Source: Phytopythium helicoides (taxonomy: Eukaryota > Oomycota > Peronosporomycetes > Pythiales > Pythiaceae). From it: a DNA stretch of 64,000 nucleotides. The notes under the pieces are model-generated. The model ran no database searches and was not told the DNA's origin. It saw nothing but the letters and a program-made list of their open reading frames with translations. This document shows, piece by piece, positions 1 to 9,819 of the stretch. A program made the position numbers and the translations under genes. Position 1 is the stretch's first letter. Every line of letters starts with the position of its first letter. The DNA lies in the NCBI GenBank assembly GCA_024867545.1, contig JANFNE010000052.1:186001-250000 (forward strand), read 5' to 3'.

Positions 1-1
1 A

Positions 2-670
2 GCTCAATACCGTGAGATCCATGCGCTGGAAGTCGACAAGGTCAAGTCAATCTACGAACTGAGCGACTTTGACATTGAAGGCAACGAAGTGTCGTTCGAA
101 AAGTACAAGGGCAAGGTCTTGCTGATCGTCAACGTGTCGAGCAAGTGCGGCCTCACGCCCATCAACTACCCGCAGCTCACGGAGCTTGATGAGCGCTACC
201 GAGAGCAAGGACTCGAGATCTTGGCGTTCCCGAGCAACCAGTTCGCGAATCAAGAGCCAGGCACGAACGAAGAGATCGTTGAGTTCGTCAAGCAGTACAA
301 CGCCAAGTACACGTTCTTCGAGAAGAAGGATGTGAACGGCGCTAACGCTCGCCCTGTGTTCACGTACCTGAAGGCAAAGCTGCCGGGCGCCTTCGGCAAC
401 TACATCAAGTGGAACTTCTCCAAGTTCCTGGTGGACCGCAACGGGCATCCGTACAAGCGGTATGCACCGACGGACAAGCCGTTGTCGTTCGAGGATGACA
501 TCAAGGAGCTGCTCGCGAAGGCGCCGGAGCCCGAAACAACTGAGGAGGTGGCAGAAACAGTCGACGTGGAGGTCAAGCCGAATGGCACGGCAGAACTCGA
601 GGCCCAAGAGACTCTGGTCAAGGAGGTGACGACGGAGGAGCCAGCGGCGGCTCCTCCAGTGGCGCCCTAG
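2..670 (+). CDS. Glutathione peroxidase, C-terminal part (5' end outside window)
   Basis: Thiol peroxidase of the GPX family, reducing hydroperoxides with thioredoxin or glutathione. The frame is open from base 2, so the gene starts upstream of the window; the GTG at 89 is internal. The peroxidatic Cys lies in the family motif VNVSSKCGLT, and the FPSNQF and KWNFSKFLVDRNG blocks (Gln and Trp of the catalytic tetrad) are present. The enzyme is thus a Cys, not a selenocysteine, type. Before the GPX domain the sequence AQYREIHALE matches the end of the PH-like segment of the neighbouring relic (AKYREVHLDQ), so the missing N-terminus probably carries DEP and PH-like domains (inference). The C-terminus has an acidic Glu/Pro/Ala-rich tail of about 60 residues. 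GPX identity is firm; the fusion is inferred from the neighbour. Confidence 0.93.
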   Translation, partial: AQYREIHALEVDKVKSIYELSDFDIEGNEVSFEKYKGKVLLIVNVSSKCGLTPINYPQLTELDERYREQGLEILAFPSNQFANQEPGTNEEIVEFVKQYNAKYTFFEKKDVNGANARPVFTYLKAKLPGAFGNYIKWNFSKFLVDRNGHPYKRYAPTDKPLSFEDDIKELLAKAPEPETTEEVAETVDVEVKPNGTAELEAQETLVKEVTTEEPAAAPPVAP

Positions 671-971
671 TTGGGCAGCTGCAAGTTAGTCGTCGTCAGG
701 CACCTCTCTTGAAAGGTGGGGACTAGTGTCCCTCCACCAGAGTGCGATGAACGGGCAGTCGAGCGATCCACAACGGCATGGGGGCTCCACGAAGGCTGCT
801 TCACTTATGTATTGGACACGCCGCGATGGCCGCGCGTCCGCTTCCTCTCTATTTGCTCATTTTTTACATGTAGCTTACTACGATTTTGGCGGTAATCGAA
901 TAGTACAAGGCACTTCTTGCTGGTGACAAAACGCTTTTCCATTACGGTAACTTCAACTCGCTCCACGCCAA
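671..971. other. Intergenic spacer between GPX copies
   Basis: About 300 bases between the stop of the first GPX gene and the first plausible ATG of the relic. I see no RNA gene or repeat. The promoter of the downstream copy would be here if it was ever independently transcribed. Confidence 0.4.
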
Positions 972-3013
972 ATGGCTACATCTGTAGATATGAGTACATT
1001 CGGCACTTCAACTCGAGAAAGTTGCTGGTGTCGTCTCCCATACTGCCGGGTCGCTCCAGTGGAATTCTCCACCAACCACCCGAAAGCTCCATTCTCGATT
1101 GTGCCGGCCATGATGGAGTCGGCTGACACGCAGCAGGCGGCCGACGCGAGCCACCTCGTAGCGTCCCCAAGAGGCTTCTCGGCCTACAACCGTCCACTGA
1201 GTCACGCCAGCAGCACCAGCACCGCCGGTCCACCTCGGAGTCCCTCACAAGGAGCTCGCCAGTACCTGTTGACGAGCGGCCCTGTCCTCGGCAACACGGC
1301 GAGTCCGGGGGCATCGAATCTCTCGGCGACCACGCGGGAGGTTCACATGCCACTGGAAAACGTCGCTGGCCGCGTGTTCGAGCGACTCGCGCGGTTCCGA
1401 CTGCTGCCATCGGCCGTGAAGCTCCAGTCGGATGCGGCCACAGTGTTCTTGCTCGCACCTGCGGTGTTTGCGACGGTGTTTGAAGCTCCCTCGCTGCTGC
1501 ATCGCGCGGTTTGCTGGTCAAGGAACCACTTCAGCAAAGGAGATTCGTGGTACAGCACGACTGACAATCCTCGCGTGACTGGAGCACGACTTCTTGCCGC
1601 ACTGCGCAAATATCTCAAGGTAGCCGACGCATCCGGATCCCAGCACGCCGACATGGCACAGCAACTTGCACAGACGCTCATCCTCGGAGGTTTGCTTTCG
1701 CCCGAGCGAGAGAAGAAGCCTGGAGAGCACTACACCCGATGCCAATGCTGGCGACGCCGATTTGCAACTAGAGCTGCTTGGCGTGTTTGACGATCGCAAG
1801 CATCGGTACGAGCTAGTGGCACCCAGCGCGCGAGCGGTGGGCTTCGCAGCAGCTGGCGACAAGAATGTGTCTGTATGGGACATTGCTGACGGCGCAGTTC
1901 GCGCTGGATTCGTGTTCCGCAAGCCTCCTGGCAAGCACGCAAGCGGAAAGATGAGCGCTTGCAACTGCAGAAATCCAGAAGATGAAACTAGCGCGAGTCG
2001 TGTTAGCAACGCCCGAGAAGCTCAGGTGTATGCGGTCGTCAACGGGCCTCGACTCCACGAGCTCGCGATCTTCCGTGACGATGTAGCTCGCTCACATCTC
2101 GCTCTCGTCCGCTTCGTGATGCTATCGCGCAGTATGCACCAATTGCTCAGCCATCTGCACATGGAACACCTCGGCTTTGTCATGGGCTCCAGGTTTGGTA
2201 CCAAACGAGCGAAGATGAAGATCGCAGCCGGTGCGAGACTCTCGACTTCGTCAACAAACAAGAGCAAGAGTGCTGGCTACGCGCCATCCTGGACGCTGGC
2301 GCCAAGTACCGTGAGGTTCACCTGGACCAACACGTTTGGAGTGCTCCCGATGCGAGCTTTTATGCCCTTGTTGCAGCTCGGCAACGCCGAGATGACCGTC
2401 TCCAGACACTGACACTGAGTCCGCGTCAAGATGACGGTGAAGACATGCTCAAGTTTGAGAAATTGCGTGGTCATATTGTCCTCGTGGTTAATATGCCGAC
2501 CAAGGAGCCACCGAAGTCGATGGGGCCAAAGTTGGACATGATCGAGCAGCTGCGCGAGTTGATTGGGCTCGCTGATCGCTTTGGACCTGAAGGATTGATG
2601 GTGCTGGTGTTTCCATGCTCGCAGTTTAGCGACTGCATTAAGGAAGGCGGCGGAAATGGTGGCAACGGGGTCTACGACACGAGCTGAGGGCAATGTCTCA
2701 ACTCTGGATACGACAGAGAGTGGTGACGTTGGCGGCGATTGTAGCTGGTCACAGTTCATTGAAATGTTGGCGCCGACAGATGCAAACGGGCCAAATGCGC
2801 ACCCGGTGTATCTCTTTCTGAACGCGCGCCAACCAGGTCGCTTTGGGACCGTTCGTCGATGGAGACTACTGCAAGTTCCTGATCGACCGTCGCGGGGTAC
2901 CAGTCAATCGGTTTGGTGGGTACCTGGGAGAATGCGAGCCCTCGACGCCCGAGTCGGACAAGTGTGAGTTGGCTCGAGCCATCCATGAGCTACTTCGTGG
3001 CGAAGAGGGATAA
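972..3013 (+). pseudogene. Degenerate DEP-PH-glutathione peroxidase paralogue
   Basis: Reading across three frames recovers one protein. A DEP-like segment (about 1343-1700, ending in AQTLILGGLLSPE) shifts near 1730 into a segment reading LQLELLGVFDDRKHRYELV. A PH-like part (about 2020-2310, with VYAVVNG and later ECWLRAILDAGAKYREVH) needs another shift around 2100-2200. A GPX domain (2445-3013) follows, itself split by shifts near 2650-2690 and 2845; the last block, KFLIDRRGVPVNRF, ends at TAA 3011-3013. The peroxidatic Cys motif SKCGLT of the neighbour reads TKEPPK here, so the copy could not be a normal Cys peroxidase even without frameshifts. It is a tandem duplicate of the gene at the window start. 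Start at 972 is only the first ATG of the open frame. The 2100-2200 shift might be a short intron; the others lack usable splice sites. Confidence 0.75.
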
Positions 3014-3091
3014 AAGTGACACGCCGGGACTGATGACGGGGGGAGGATGAAAGGCACGTTGAATACATATCTGGTTCGGAGCACAAGCTGA

Positions 3092-3868
3092 CTAGTGCTT
3101 CTGCTTCTTCCACTTGTAGAAACCGCGGTAGAAGCTTCGACTGGCGCGCAGCTCGAGGCAGTCGTGCTCGATGTTCTTTTGGTGCTCCGTGTACCACTCG
3201 AACAGCCTCACGCACTTGTCGCTTGTCTCCTGCTCGTCGCACTCGTAGCTTGCTGCAGCTCGCACGTTGCTGTAGTACTGCTTGCAGTCCCCCTGGGCCG
3301 AGAACTCAGCAAAGCCCTCCCAGAAGGCGTCCGAGTGGCGCGTGCGCTCACACAGCGCGTCAATCTCGTGGCGAGTGTCGGCATACGTGGTGAAAACGCT
3401 GCGGCAGAAGAGCGGCCAGGCGTCCTCGTGCCACGGGCGGTGCACGTTCGGCCCGGAGCAGGTGTGGGCCGCCTTGGCCTCGGTCGCGTGGAAGAGCTCG
3501 CACACGTGCTTGGACTGCCAAGCCGAGTACTCGACAAGAAACTTGCGCGCGTTCGCCACTTCCGTGCCGTCCACTTCTTCCTCCACTCCTACTTCTTCTC
3601 CCTTGTCTTGAGCTCGCACGGTGGCCATTGCCTCGCACTCCGACAGTGTCAGGCTGTGCTCGTAGAAAAGCTGGAAGCTCTCGATGCACTTGGCGTCCAG
3701 CTGCTCGCTCCCTGACGCCTCGCAACGCGCCGAAACGAACGCGCAAATGACGGAGAAGCCCGCGCAGAGCTCGCGGCGCTGCGTCTCGTTTTGGGGCGAT
3801 ACGTGGACGCCAGAGACCGCGACAAGCGCCACCAGCAATTTCAGAAGCTGCAGAAGGCGGCGGCGCAT
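3092..3868 (-). CDS. Secreted cysteine-rich protein, unrecognised family
   Basis: The ATG at 3868 is preferred over the longer frame (to 3961) because it is directly followed by a signal peptide: MRRRLLQLLKLLVALVAVSG, cleavage expected near residue 20-22. The mature part of about 235 residues has many Cys spaced in helical, charged segments with recurring Trp/Tyr pairs (FYEHS, EYSAWQSKHVC, LFEWYTEHQK, FYRGFYKWKKQKH), suggesting two or three degenerate disulphide-linked helical repeats. No RXLR or crinkler motif is seen. Intronless, complete. Extracellular or secretory-pathway location is inferred from the signal peptide; the function is unknown and I do not recognise the family. Confidence 0.75.
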   Translation of the reverse strand: MRRRLLQLLKLLVALVAVSGVHVSPQNETQRRELCAGFSVICAFVSARCEASGSEQLDAKCIESFQLFYEHSLTLSECEAMATVRAQDKGEEVGVEEEVDGTEVANARKFLVEYSAWQSKHVCELFHATEAKAAHTCSGPNVHRPWHEDAWPLFCRSVFTTYADTRHEIDALCERTRHSDAFWEGFAEFSAQGDCKQYYSNVRAAASYECDEQETSDKCVRLFEWYTEHQKNIEHDCLELRASRSFYRGFYKWKKQKH

Positions 3869-4179
3869 GGCTCGAGGGGCGGTGAGGCGCGTGGAGCGCG
3901 GGAGGAGCGAGCAGAGCGAGAAAGCGGCCGCGCCTGGTCGGGAATGGGCGAGAATGTGCATGTAGTAGCTGCTCGTTTGGGTGGATATCAGGATGAAAAT
4001 TTACAAAAATGGTACTGGGATGGGTTACCAAAGGAGCGCGTTGATTGGCTCGACAATGGCGATAGTCAGTACGTCAACGCGTTATAGACAAACCATGATG
4101 TATTCTCATTCTCATTCTCACGACTTGGTTCATATCAACAACATGGGTGGGAGGTTCGCCTCCTAGTCGACGAGCTGGT
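3869..4179. other. Intergenic spacer
   Basis: About 310 bases holding the 5' flank of the secreted Cys-rich gene and the 3' flank of the permease. A short dinucleotide-like tract (repeats of attctc) lies near 4100-4120. No gene seen. Confidence 0.35.
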
Positions 4180-5658
4180 CTACGAGGAGCCGTGCACCGC
4201 AGTGTAGTTGTAGTAGACGGTGTTCTGGTAGTCCTCGGGGCAGAAGGGGAACGAGATGTCGCTGCTGGTGGGCGTGAAGAGCGCCTGGCCAGTCGTGTAC
4301 GTCACGTAGCAGCCGAGCACGAAGCACACGAAGACGACGATGGCGCCGGGCACCTTCTCGTACCACGAGATTTTGTTCCAGGCCTTGACGAACCAAAAGA
4401 TGATGGGGAGCAGGATGCAGTTAACCGTGATGCATGACGCACCGACAAAGTCGCTCAGGTCCGAAAAGTGGTCGCGAAGCACAATCGACAGCGCCACCAT
4501 GAGCACCACAATGATGACCCGCAGCACCACGTACTTGATGGCGTTTCTGGCGCCGCGGTACTCGGCGGCCTCGACTTCGGCCTCGCCCAGCTCCACCGTC
4601 TCGCCGTTGACGATCGACACATGCGAGAACTTGGACGCACGCTCCTTGTCGGCCTCGATGCCAGCGGGAGTCGACGCCTCAGCGTACGAGACGGCGTTCT
4701 CAAGCTGCTGCTCCTCCTCGCTCTTCTTGTGCATGCCGAGCACGAGGCGCTCAGCAATGTAGAAGGCAGGGTTGAGGATCACCGAGAAGGCGATCGTGAT
4801 GTGCAGCTGCATGAAAAGGTACGCCATGACGACGGCACCCCAGCTCGGAGAAAATCCCAGGGCCGTGAGGCCCGTTTCCGAGTCCGGGTAGATGGTGAAG
4901 AGCAGGTTTCCCGAGATCTGGCAGCCCACAGCCGAGTAGCCCGTCGACGCGAGCGTCAGGAACAGGCACGAAATGAACGTGACGGTCGCGAACACAACCC
5001 ACGGCATACGCGTCGGCACGCTGTGCTGGCGCTGGAGGTCGACAATGACGATGCCGGCACCGTAGGCGAGCGACAGGTTGCCGAAGGCACCAGCGACCTG
5101 CTTGAACGAGAGGTGGGGGAAGATGACGGAAGGATGGCCGCGCATCCCGTACATGACGACGGAGACGCCGATAACGTCAGCGATGATAGTGCCCAGGCAG
5201 CCGGCAAAGGCAGCACTGGCACCCTCCTTGAGCGTCGGGATGAGGCACACGGGCAAGATCATGAGCGCCATGAAGATGATCCAGACCGACTCGCTGAAGG
5301 CGCCAGGGAAGAGACCGTCAAGCAGCGAGCCACCGAGCACGAGGAAGACGCACGGCGTGAGGATGCACGAACCCATCTGCGAGATGACGGTGAGCCAGCG
5401 TCCCCATGCACCCATGCACCACTCTCCAAGGTCGCCGAAAGTCTTGACCGACTTAGGTGCCAGCAGCATGACGCGCGAGATGCAAACGGACGAGTAGACG
5501 TTGGCGAACGCCATGAAGAGTAGCGCGACGACGGCGATGGCCGGACCGGCGCGGGAGAAGTTACCAGGCATACCAAGCGTACCAACGCCATAGACGCAGC
5601 AAAAGAGGCTGAAGGCCGTCTTGAGGTCGTCCTTCATGATCCATCGCTTAGGCGCCAT
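4180..5658 (-). CDS. Amino acid/auxin permease (AAAP family) transporter
   Basis: Polytopic membrane transporter of the amino acid/auxin permease superfamily, moving neutral or cationic amino acids with protons at the plasma or vacuolar membrane. The start MAPKRWIMKDDLKTAF is chosen (492 residues) because the typical AAAP N-terminus follows at once: AFSLFCCVYGVGTLGMPGNF, the first unwound helix with the substrate-binding Gly-rich turn. About eleven hydrophobic segments follow, with a hydrophilic acidic loop (QLENAVSYAEA to AEYRGARNAIK) between helices around residue 340-400. The C-terminus ends shortly after the last helix with potential glycosylation sites. Intronless. An in-frame extension to 5766 is open but lacks family similarity. 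Substrate cannot be told from sequence. Confidence 0.9.
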   Translation of the reverse strand: MAPKRWIMKDDLKTAFSLFCCVYGVGTLGMPGNFSRAGPAIAVVALLFMAFANVYSSVCISRVMLLAPKSVKTFGDLGEWCMGAWGRWLTVISQMGSCILTPCVFLVLGGSLLDGLFPGAFSESVWIIFMALMILPVCLIPTLKEGASAAFAGCLGTIIADVIGVSVVMYGMRGHPSVIFPHLSFKQVAGAFGNLSLAYGAGIVIVDLQRQHSVPTRMPWVVFATVTFISCLFLTLASTGYSAVGCQISGNLLFTIYPDSETGLTALGFSPSWGAVVMAYLFMQLHITIAFSVILNPAFYIAERLVLGMHKKSEEEQQLENAVSYAEASTPAGIEADKERASKFSHVSIVNGETVELGEAEVEAAEYRGARNAIKYVVLRVIIVVLMVALSIVLRDHFSDLSDFVGASCITVNCILLPIIFWFVKAWNKISWYEKVPGAIVVFVCFVLGCYVTYTTGQALFTPTSSDISFPFCPEDYQNTVYYNYTAVHGSS

Positions 5659-6358
5659 GTTGCTTCGCTTTTCGGTCTTGACGCGGTCGAGGGAGGTCGG
5701 GGGCGCGAGGCGAATTGGGAAGTGAGCAGATCGACAGGAAGGGCCAAATCCGTCCCGCCGCTCCAATGCGTGGCAGATCTCGCAGCCAGCTTCATCAATG
5801 CATCAGTCAAACTCAATGCCATGATACAGCTCCCTCGCGGTCCCGCGGTACAGTGATCGTGTCAGGGCGCTCCCTGATGCTGTTGCCCGTGCATCCAATG
5901 TGTCCATCCTCATGGAACCGTACGTCATGAGGTCTCTGTAGCTATTGACACCTCGAATTAACTGTGCAAAGAGCTCCTCACGGAACTCTGTTGCAGCGCA
6001 GAGACCGAGCGAAGGCCGCCGAATCGAGCGATGGGAAGCAACTTGCCGAAAGATACGGCGCCGCTGAGCAGGGACGCGTCTCCTGCCATCAGTGACGCGC
6101 ACTTCGCCTGATGGGCGGTCGCCACGATTGGTCCTCCTGAGGGCGTCAGCCTCTGAACTTTGGCGCATTCTATTTTTGTAGTCCGAAATATTGGGTTTAA
6201 TTGTGATTTTTTGTTGATATATTATACACTTTTTTCGGACTATACTTTGATCCCTTTTGAGGCCGTCAACGCGGATTGGCTGAAGCAAATGGTGACGTCT
6301 TAACGACTAGGGAAATGCCCAACACCGAGATGGAAGTGACTAGAAAGGGGACAGACTG
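5659..6358. other. Intergenic region with a possible coding relic
   Basis: About 700 bases between the permease start and the end of the receptor kinase. A minus-strand frame at 5803-6288 (161 codons) is open, with a fairly protein-like end (FREELFAQLIRGVNSYRDL), but it has no recognisable domain and its upstream part runs through the AT-rich inverted-repeat element at 6179-6242. It may be a relic of an unknown gene or chance. Confidence 0.3.
6179..6242. repeat. Small AT-rich element bounded by 10-bp inverted repeats
   Basis: The sequence begins tagtccgaaa and ends tttcggacta, a perfect 10-bp inverted repeat enclosing 44 bases of AT-rich DNA in an otherwise balanced region. The arrangement suggests a miniature inverted-repeat element or a foldback relic. 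A similar tatagtccg string occurs alone near 9421. No clear target duplication was identified. Confidence 0.45.
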
Positions 6359-9125
6359 CTATTTCTCTGATGCACTCGAGGTCTCCGACAAGTCGACTTC
6401 GTGGGGGACGAGCCAGGTCGAGTGGCGCGGAGATGGCGACGAGCTGCGCTCGGACGAGTGCAGGATGTGCTGCAGCATCATGACGATCTCCGTTGCGGCA
6501 GGTCGATCTGCTGGGTCTCGCTGCAAACAGCAATCGGCGAGCTCAAGGATGGAGCGCGGACAGGTATCCGAGAAACTCGGACGGATCTTTCCTTCACCGA
6601 CGAGGCTCAGGATCTCCGCTTCTTGTAGCTTCCCGCGGTTTTGACGCCCACTCTCGGCGTTGGCGTCATTCCAGTACGGGTAGTCGTCCGTATCGATCTC
6701 GGATAACACAACGCCGTACGAGTAAATGTCGGCTCGCTCGTCATAGTCGCGACCGAGCAGTACCTCCGGTGCAATCCAGAAGGACGTTCCGATGCCGACG
6801 GTGAGGTGGGTCTCCATACGCGTGCGTTGTCTAGAAATGCCAAAGTCGCTAAGCTTGGCTTCCAGGTGAAGGTTCAGCAGCACGTTCTTGGACTTGAGGT
6901 CACGATGAATGACCTTAGGCTTTAGGGAGTGTAGATACGACAGCGCTTCAGCGATCTGAAGCGCGATTAATGTCTTGTGACCCTCCCATGTCAGTGGCTG
7001 ACCCTGCTGCTTCATGCCGTACAATACATTGCGCAAGTCGCCGTGATCCATAAACTCCGTCACAGCCGACAAATGACGCAGTACATCCCACGCAACGCCA
7101 ACAAACTCAACGATTCGAGGGTGGTATAACTGAGCCATGAGGATAATCTCGCGCAAGAAATGTCTCGATCTCCGCAGCATCACCGCCTCGGTCGGGACGG
7201 ATTTTCTTGATGGCCACTCGGCGGCCGTGATAGTCCCCCGCAAATACGAGACCGAAACCCACCGCGGCTGATGCACTTGCCGACCTTGAGATGTTTGTAC
7301 TCGATCCGATTGGTCACAACAACTGGATCCTCGAGATACTTGGAGTCAACGTGCTCGTGCGTGTCATCAAAGTTGAAAGTGTCCCCCAAATTAAGCGAGT
7401 CGAAGACATCCTCCTCCTTGGAAGAAGACAACAGCGAGGAGCCTCGGCGCGATCTAAAGAAGCGCTGGCGAATAAATACGACGAGTAGAAGAACCAAGAC
7501 ACAACCGCACGCGATGACTCCATAGATCAATGCGGAGTTGTGGCCAGACGATGAAGTATCTGCATAAGAGGACACAACATCAAAAGCTAGTCATTTGTCA
7601 TCCAAGTCGGAGTACTTACCGTCGGCAACGGTGGCACTGGTATTTGTAACACAGAACTTGGCGCTGTGTGCAGTTTCCCATGTTCCATCTGAACACATTG
7701 CGGAAGCGGCGGGCAGATCAGCTGAAAATGCGCGGAGACTGGAAACCGACGCAAAGAGCGATTCACTGATGTTGAAGTCGGTGATGCTGTTGTTCGCAAT
7801 GTAACTGATAGGTACCACAATTGGAGCCACGATGTTAGCAAGAAACAAACAGAGATGGAGAGGTGACCTGAAAATTCGCACAGCTCTTGCAGCGTATCGA
7901 GGTTGAACACAACTTCAGGAAATGCAGATAACTCGTTTCCAGTCAGGTTTCTAAAGAAAAACCAGCGTTAGAGTTCGCCAACGATTCACAGTGCACAGCC
8001 ATCGAATGCTTACAAAACTTCGACGGCACAGAAAGAGTTTGAGCACGAGTTTACGATGGACGAGCCCGCGTATGCTGCAGTCAACTTATTCATTGACAAG
8101 TCCCTGCGAAAAGCAAACACGTCAGAATAAACGCAGTCGCTGACAGCGATACACGAGAACTTACAGGACTTTGACGTTGTCCAGCCCCGACATGAATGAG
8201 TACCCGAACTTCGAAATGTTGCAGCTTCGAAGGGTTCTGTTCATAAAAACAAATACCACCACCATCAGAAGTCTGCTTGATATTGAGCTGATAGAGAAAT
8301 CAGACGCGCACAAGTTTAGAGTGTTCGCGGGCAAAAAGCTTGCAGCCGTCTGGGTAATTGAGTACATATCGATGTTGATGATTTCGCTGTCGTGCACACT
8401 GTAGTTAGAACTGCAAGTATTCCACCGTAATGGTGCTCTCACGTACACTGAGGTAATGGAGGGATCTGTATCTGCATCATCGCCATTTGAGGCAATAGGG
8501 AGCGTGGTTCCCGGTAAATCCTGGTCCTCTGGAACAAAAGCCACCTGCTGGGGTGAATCCCCAACGCCAACAATGCGCCTGTGATCTCAATTTGTTCCAT
8601 CAGCATTCACGTTCAGCTTTCCACAGAGATCACAACGACGTACAGCGTGAGGAGCGTAGATGGCACGAGTAGCGTACGGATCGAGTCAACTGGCAGCACA
8701 TAGTCCGCAGTCCACTCTGTAGGGTAGCTGACGTTGTCATCTGAGCGCTTAGCAACCCGGAACTCCCATTCTTCCACGTCCGTATAGCCGCTTGTTAGAC
8801 ACGTGCAGGACGCGTTTACACTTGAGAAGATGTCGGGGCAACCGCCATTGGGCGTGAGTTCGTTGGAGCGGCGCTGCACGGAAGGCACACCATCGCAAAT
8901 GACGTCGGCGCTCGACAAGTTCCCGAGCGCCGAGTTGACACCTACGGCCAGCTGCGTCTCGTTGTCGTCAAAGTTGGAGGTGAACCAGTCCTGTGCGAGC
9001 TCCTCAGCCGTCGTGACGCTCTCGACCTCGCTCGACCCCGACCAAGACGAGGAGTCTGATGCACCGACGCCCATTTCGAACAACAGCAGCGCGGCCACCA
9101 GCCATCTCGCCATGGGGAGACCCAT
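6359..9125 (-). CDS. LRR receptor-like protein kinase (TKL group), frameshifted in kinase N-lobe
   Basis: Single-pass receptor-like kinase on the minus strand. The first exon encodes signal peptide MGLPMARWLVAALLLFEMG and a Cys-containing ectodomain. Leucine-rich repeats are spread over short exons: 8312 and upstream, 8165-8236, 8014-8103, 7882-7950, 7620-7804. The introns (8237-8311, 8104-8164, 7951-8013, 7805-7881, 7560-7619) have GT/AG ends and keep LRR phase, e.g. VKVLDLSMNKL and LQELYIANNSI. The transmembrane helix ALIYGVIACGCVLVLLLVVF precedes a basic juxtamembrane segment. The cytoplasmic kinase has VAIKK (ATP Lys), HRDLKSKN (catalytic Asp), DFGISR and GTSFWIAPEV; it is of TKL type. 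Two extra single bases (near 7247 and 7157, minus strand, each after ttt) shift the frame before GLVFAG and before LREIILM, so the N-lobe is not readable in one frame. The 5' exon junction around 8540-8640 is uncertain. Either an assembly error or a recently damaged gene. Confidence 0.82.
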
Positions 9126-9819
9126 CGACCACGAGAGGAGACCGACGGCCAAGCCTCGCTAGTCGCCGCGTACAGTACGAGTCCTGGGGCTTCTCTCTGA
9201 GCTTTCGATGGCTGCGATCGCTGCTTTTGTTCTCGCCGGCTCCTCGTGAGGCCTCCACGCTCTAAAGTTGGCTGCGGGGCGGCGCATGGAGGCAGCCGTC
9301 CATGGTGGCGGGGTGGAATGGTTCCAGATGGTCCCGGTTTCACTTTGCATCTATTAATTCGGGATATGTTTGTATGGTTTGATGAGAGATGGAGCGGATG
9401 ATACGATGCTGAAGCAAAACTATAGTCCGTAATGATATGTGTGTATGGAGTGGCGGAGAGTGGCACGGACTGGCTACAGGCGCCACGGAGCTCGATCAGC
9501 TGCAGTGCCGCCGCCATTTCATAGATCAGCACGTGTAGTTGCCGTCTGTGTCAGGAGAACGGGAATGGACCTGCCCGTCCAGAAGGACACGGAGAGCATC
9601 TAGATCATGTCGGTCTTCCAATGAGGCGCTTTCGCGTTTGACTAGGGGGTCTAAAGGCAGGCAGCTAAGCAGCTAATGGAGGCAATCCGGGTCAGTCATG
9701 GCGCTAGTCGAGTCTCAAGTGACGCTACACGAGCACGTTTGTTCGGTATAATATCGTCTTTTGGTTGTACTTCTGACCTAAAGAAGTGAAGGATGACTCG
9801 ACTCTGTCTACGACGCTGC
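9126..9819. other. Intergenic spacer
   Basis: About 690 bases between the receptor-kinase start and the stop of the first carbonic anhydrase, both on the minus strand. I see no gene, RNA or clear repeat. Open frames here are short and without domain signal. Confidence 0.35.

Noticed and set aside
3092..3868. RXLR or crinkler effector identity for the secreted Cys-rich protein
   Set aside because: No RXLR/dEER or LFLAK motif after the signal peptide; only secretion and Cys richness are supported.
4468..5523. 351-codon open frame antisense to the permease
   Set aside because: Same GC3 mirror effect; Arg/His/Asp-rich without domain.
5803..6288. 161-codon minus-strand open frame as a gene
   Set aside because: No domain and it runs through an AT-rich inverted-repeat element; kept only as a possible relic.
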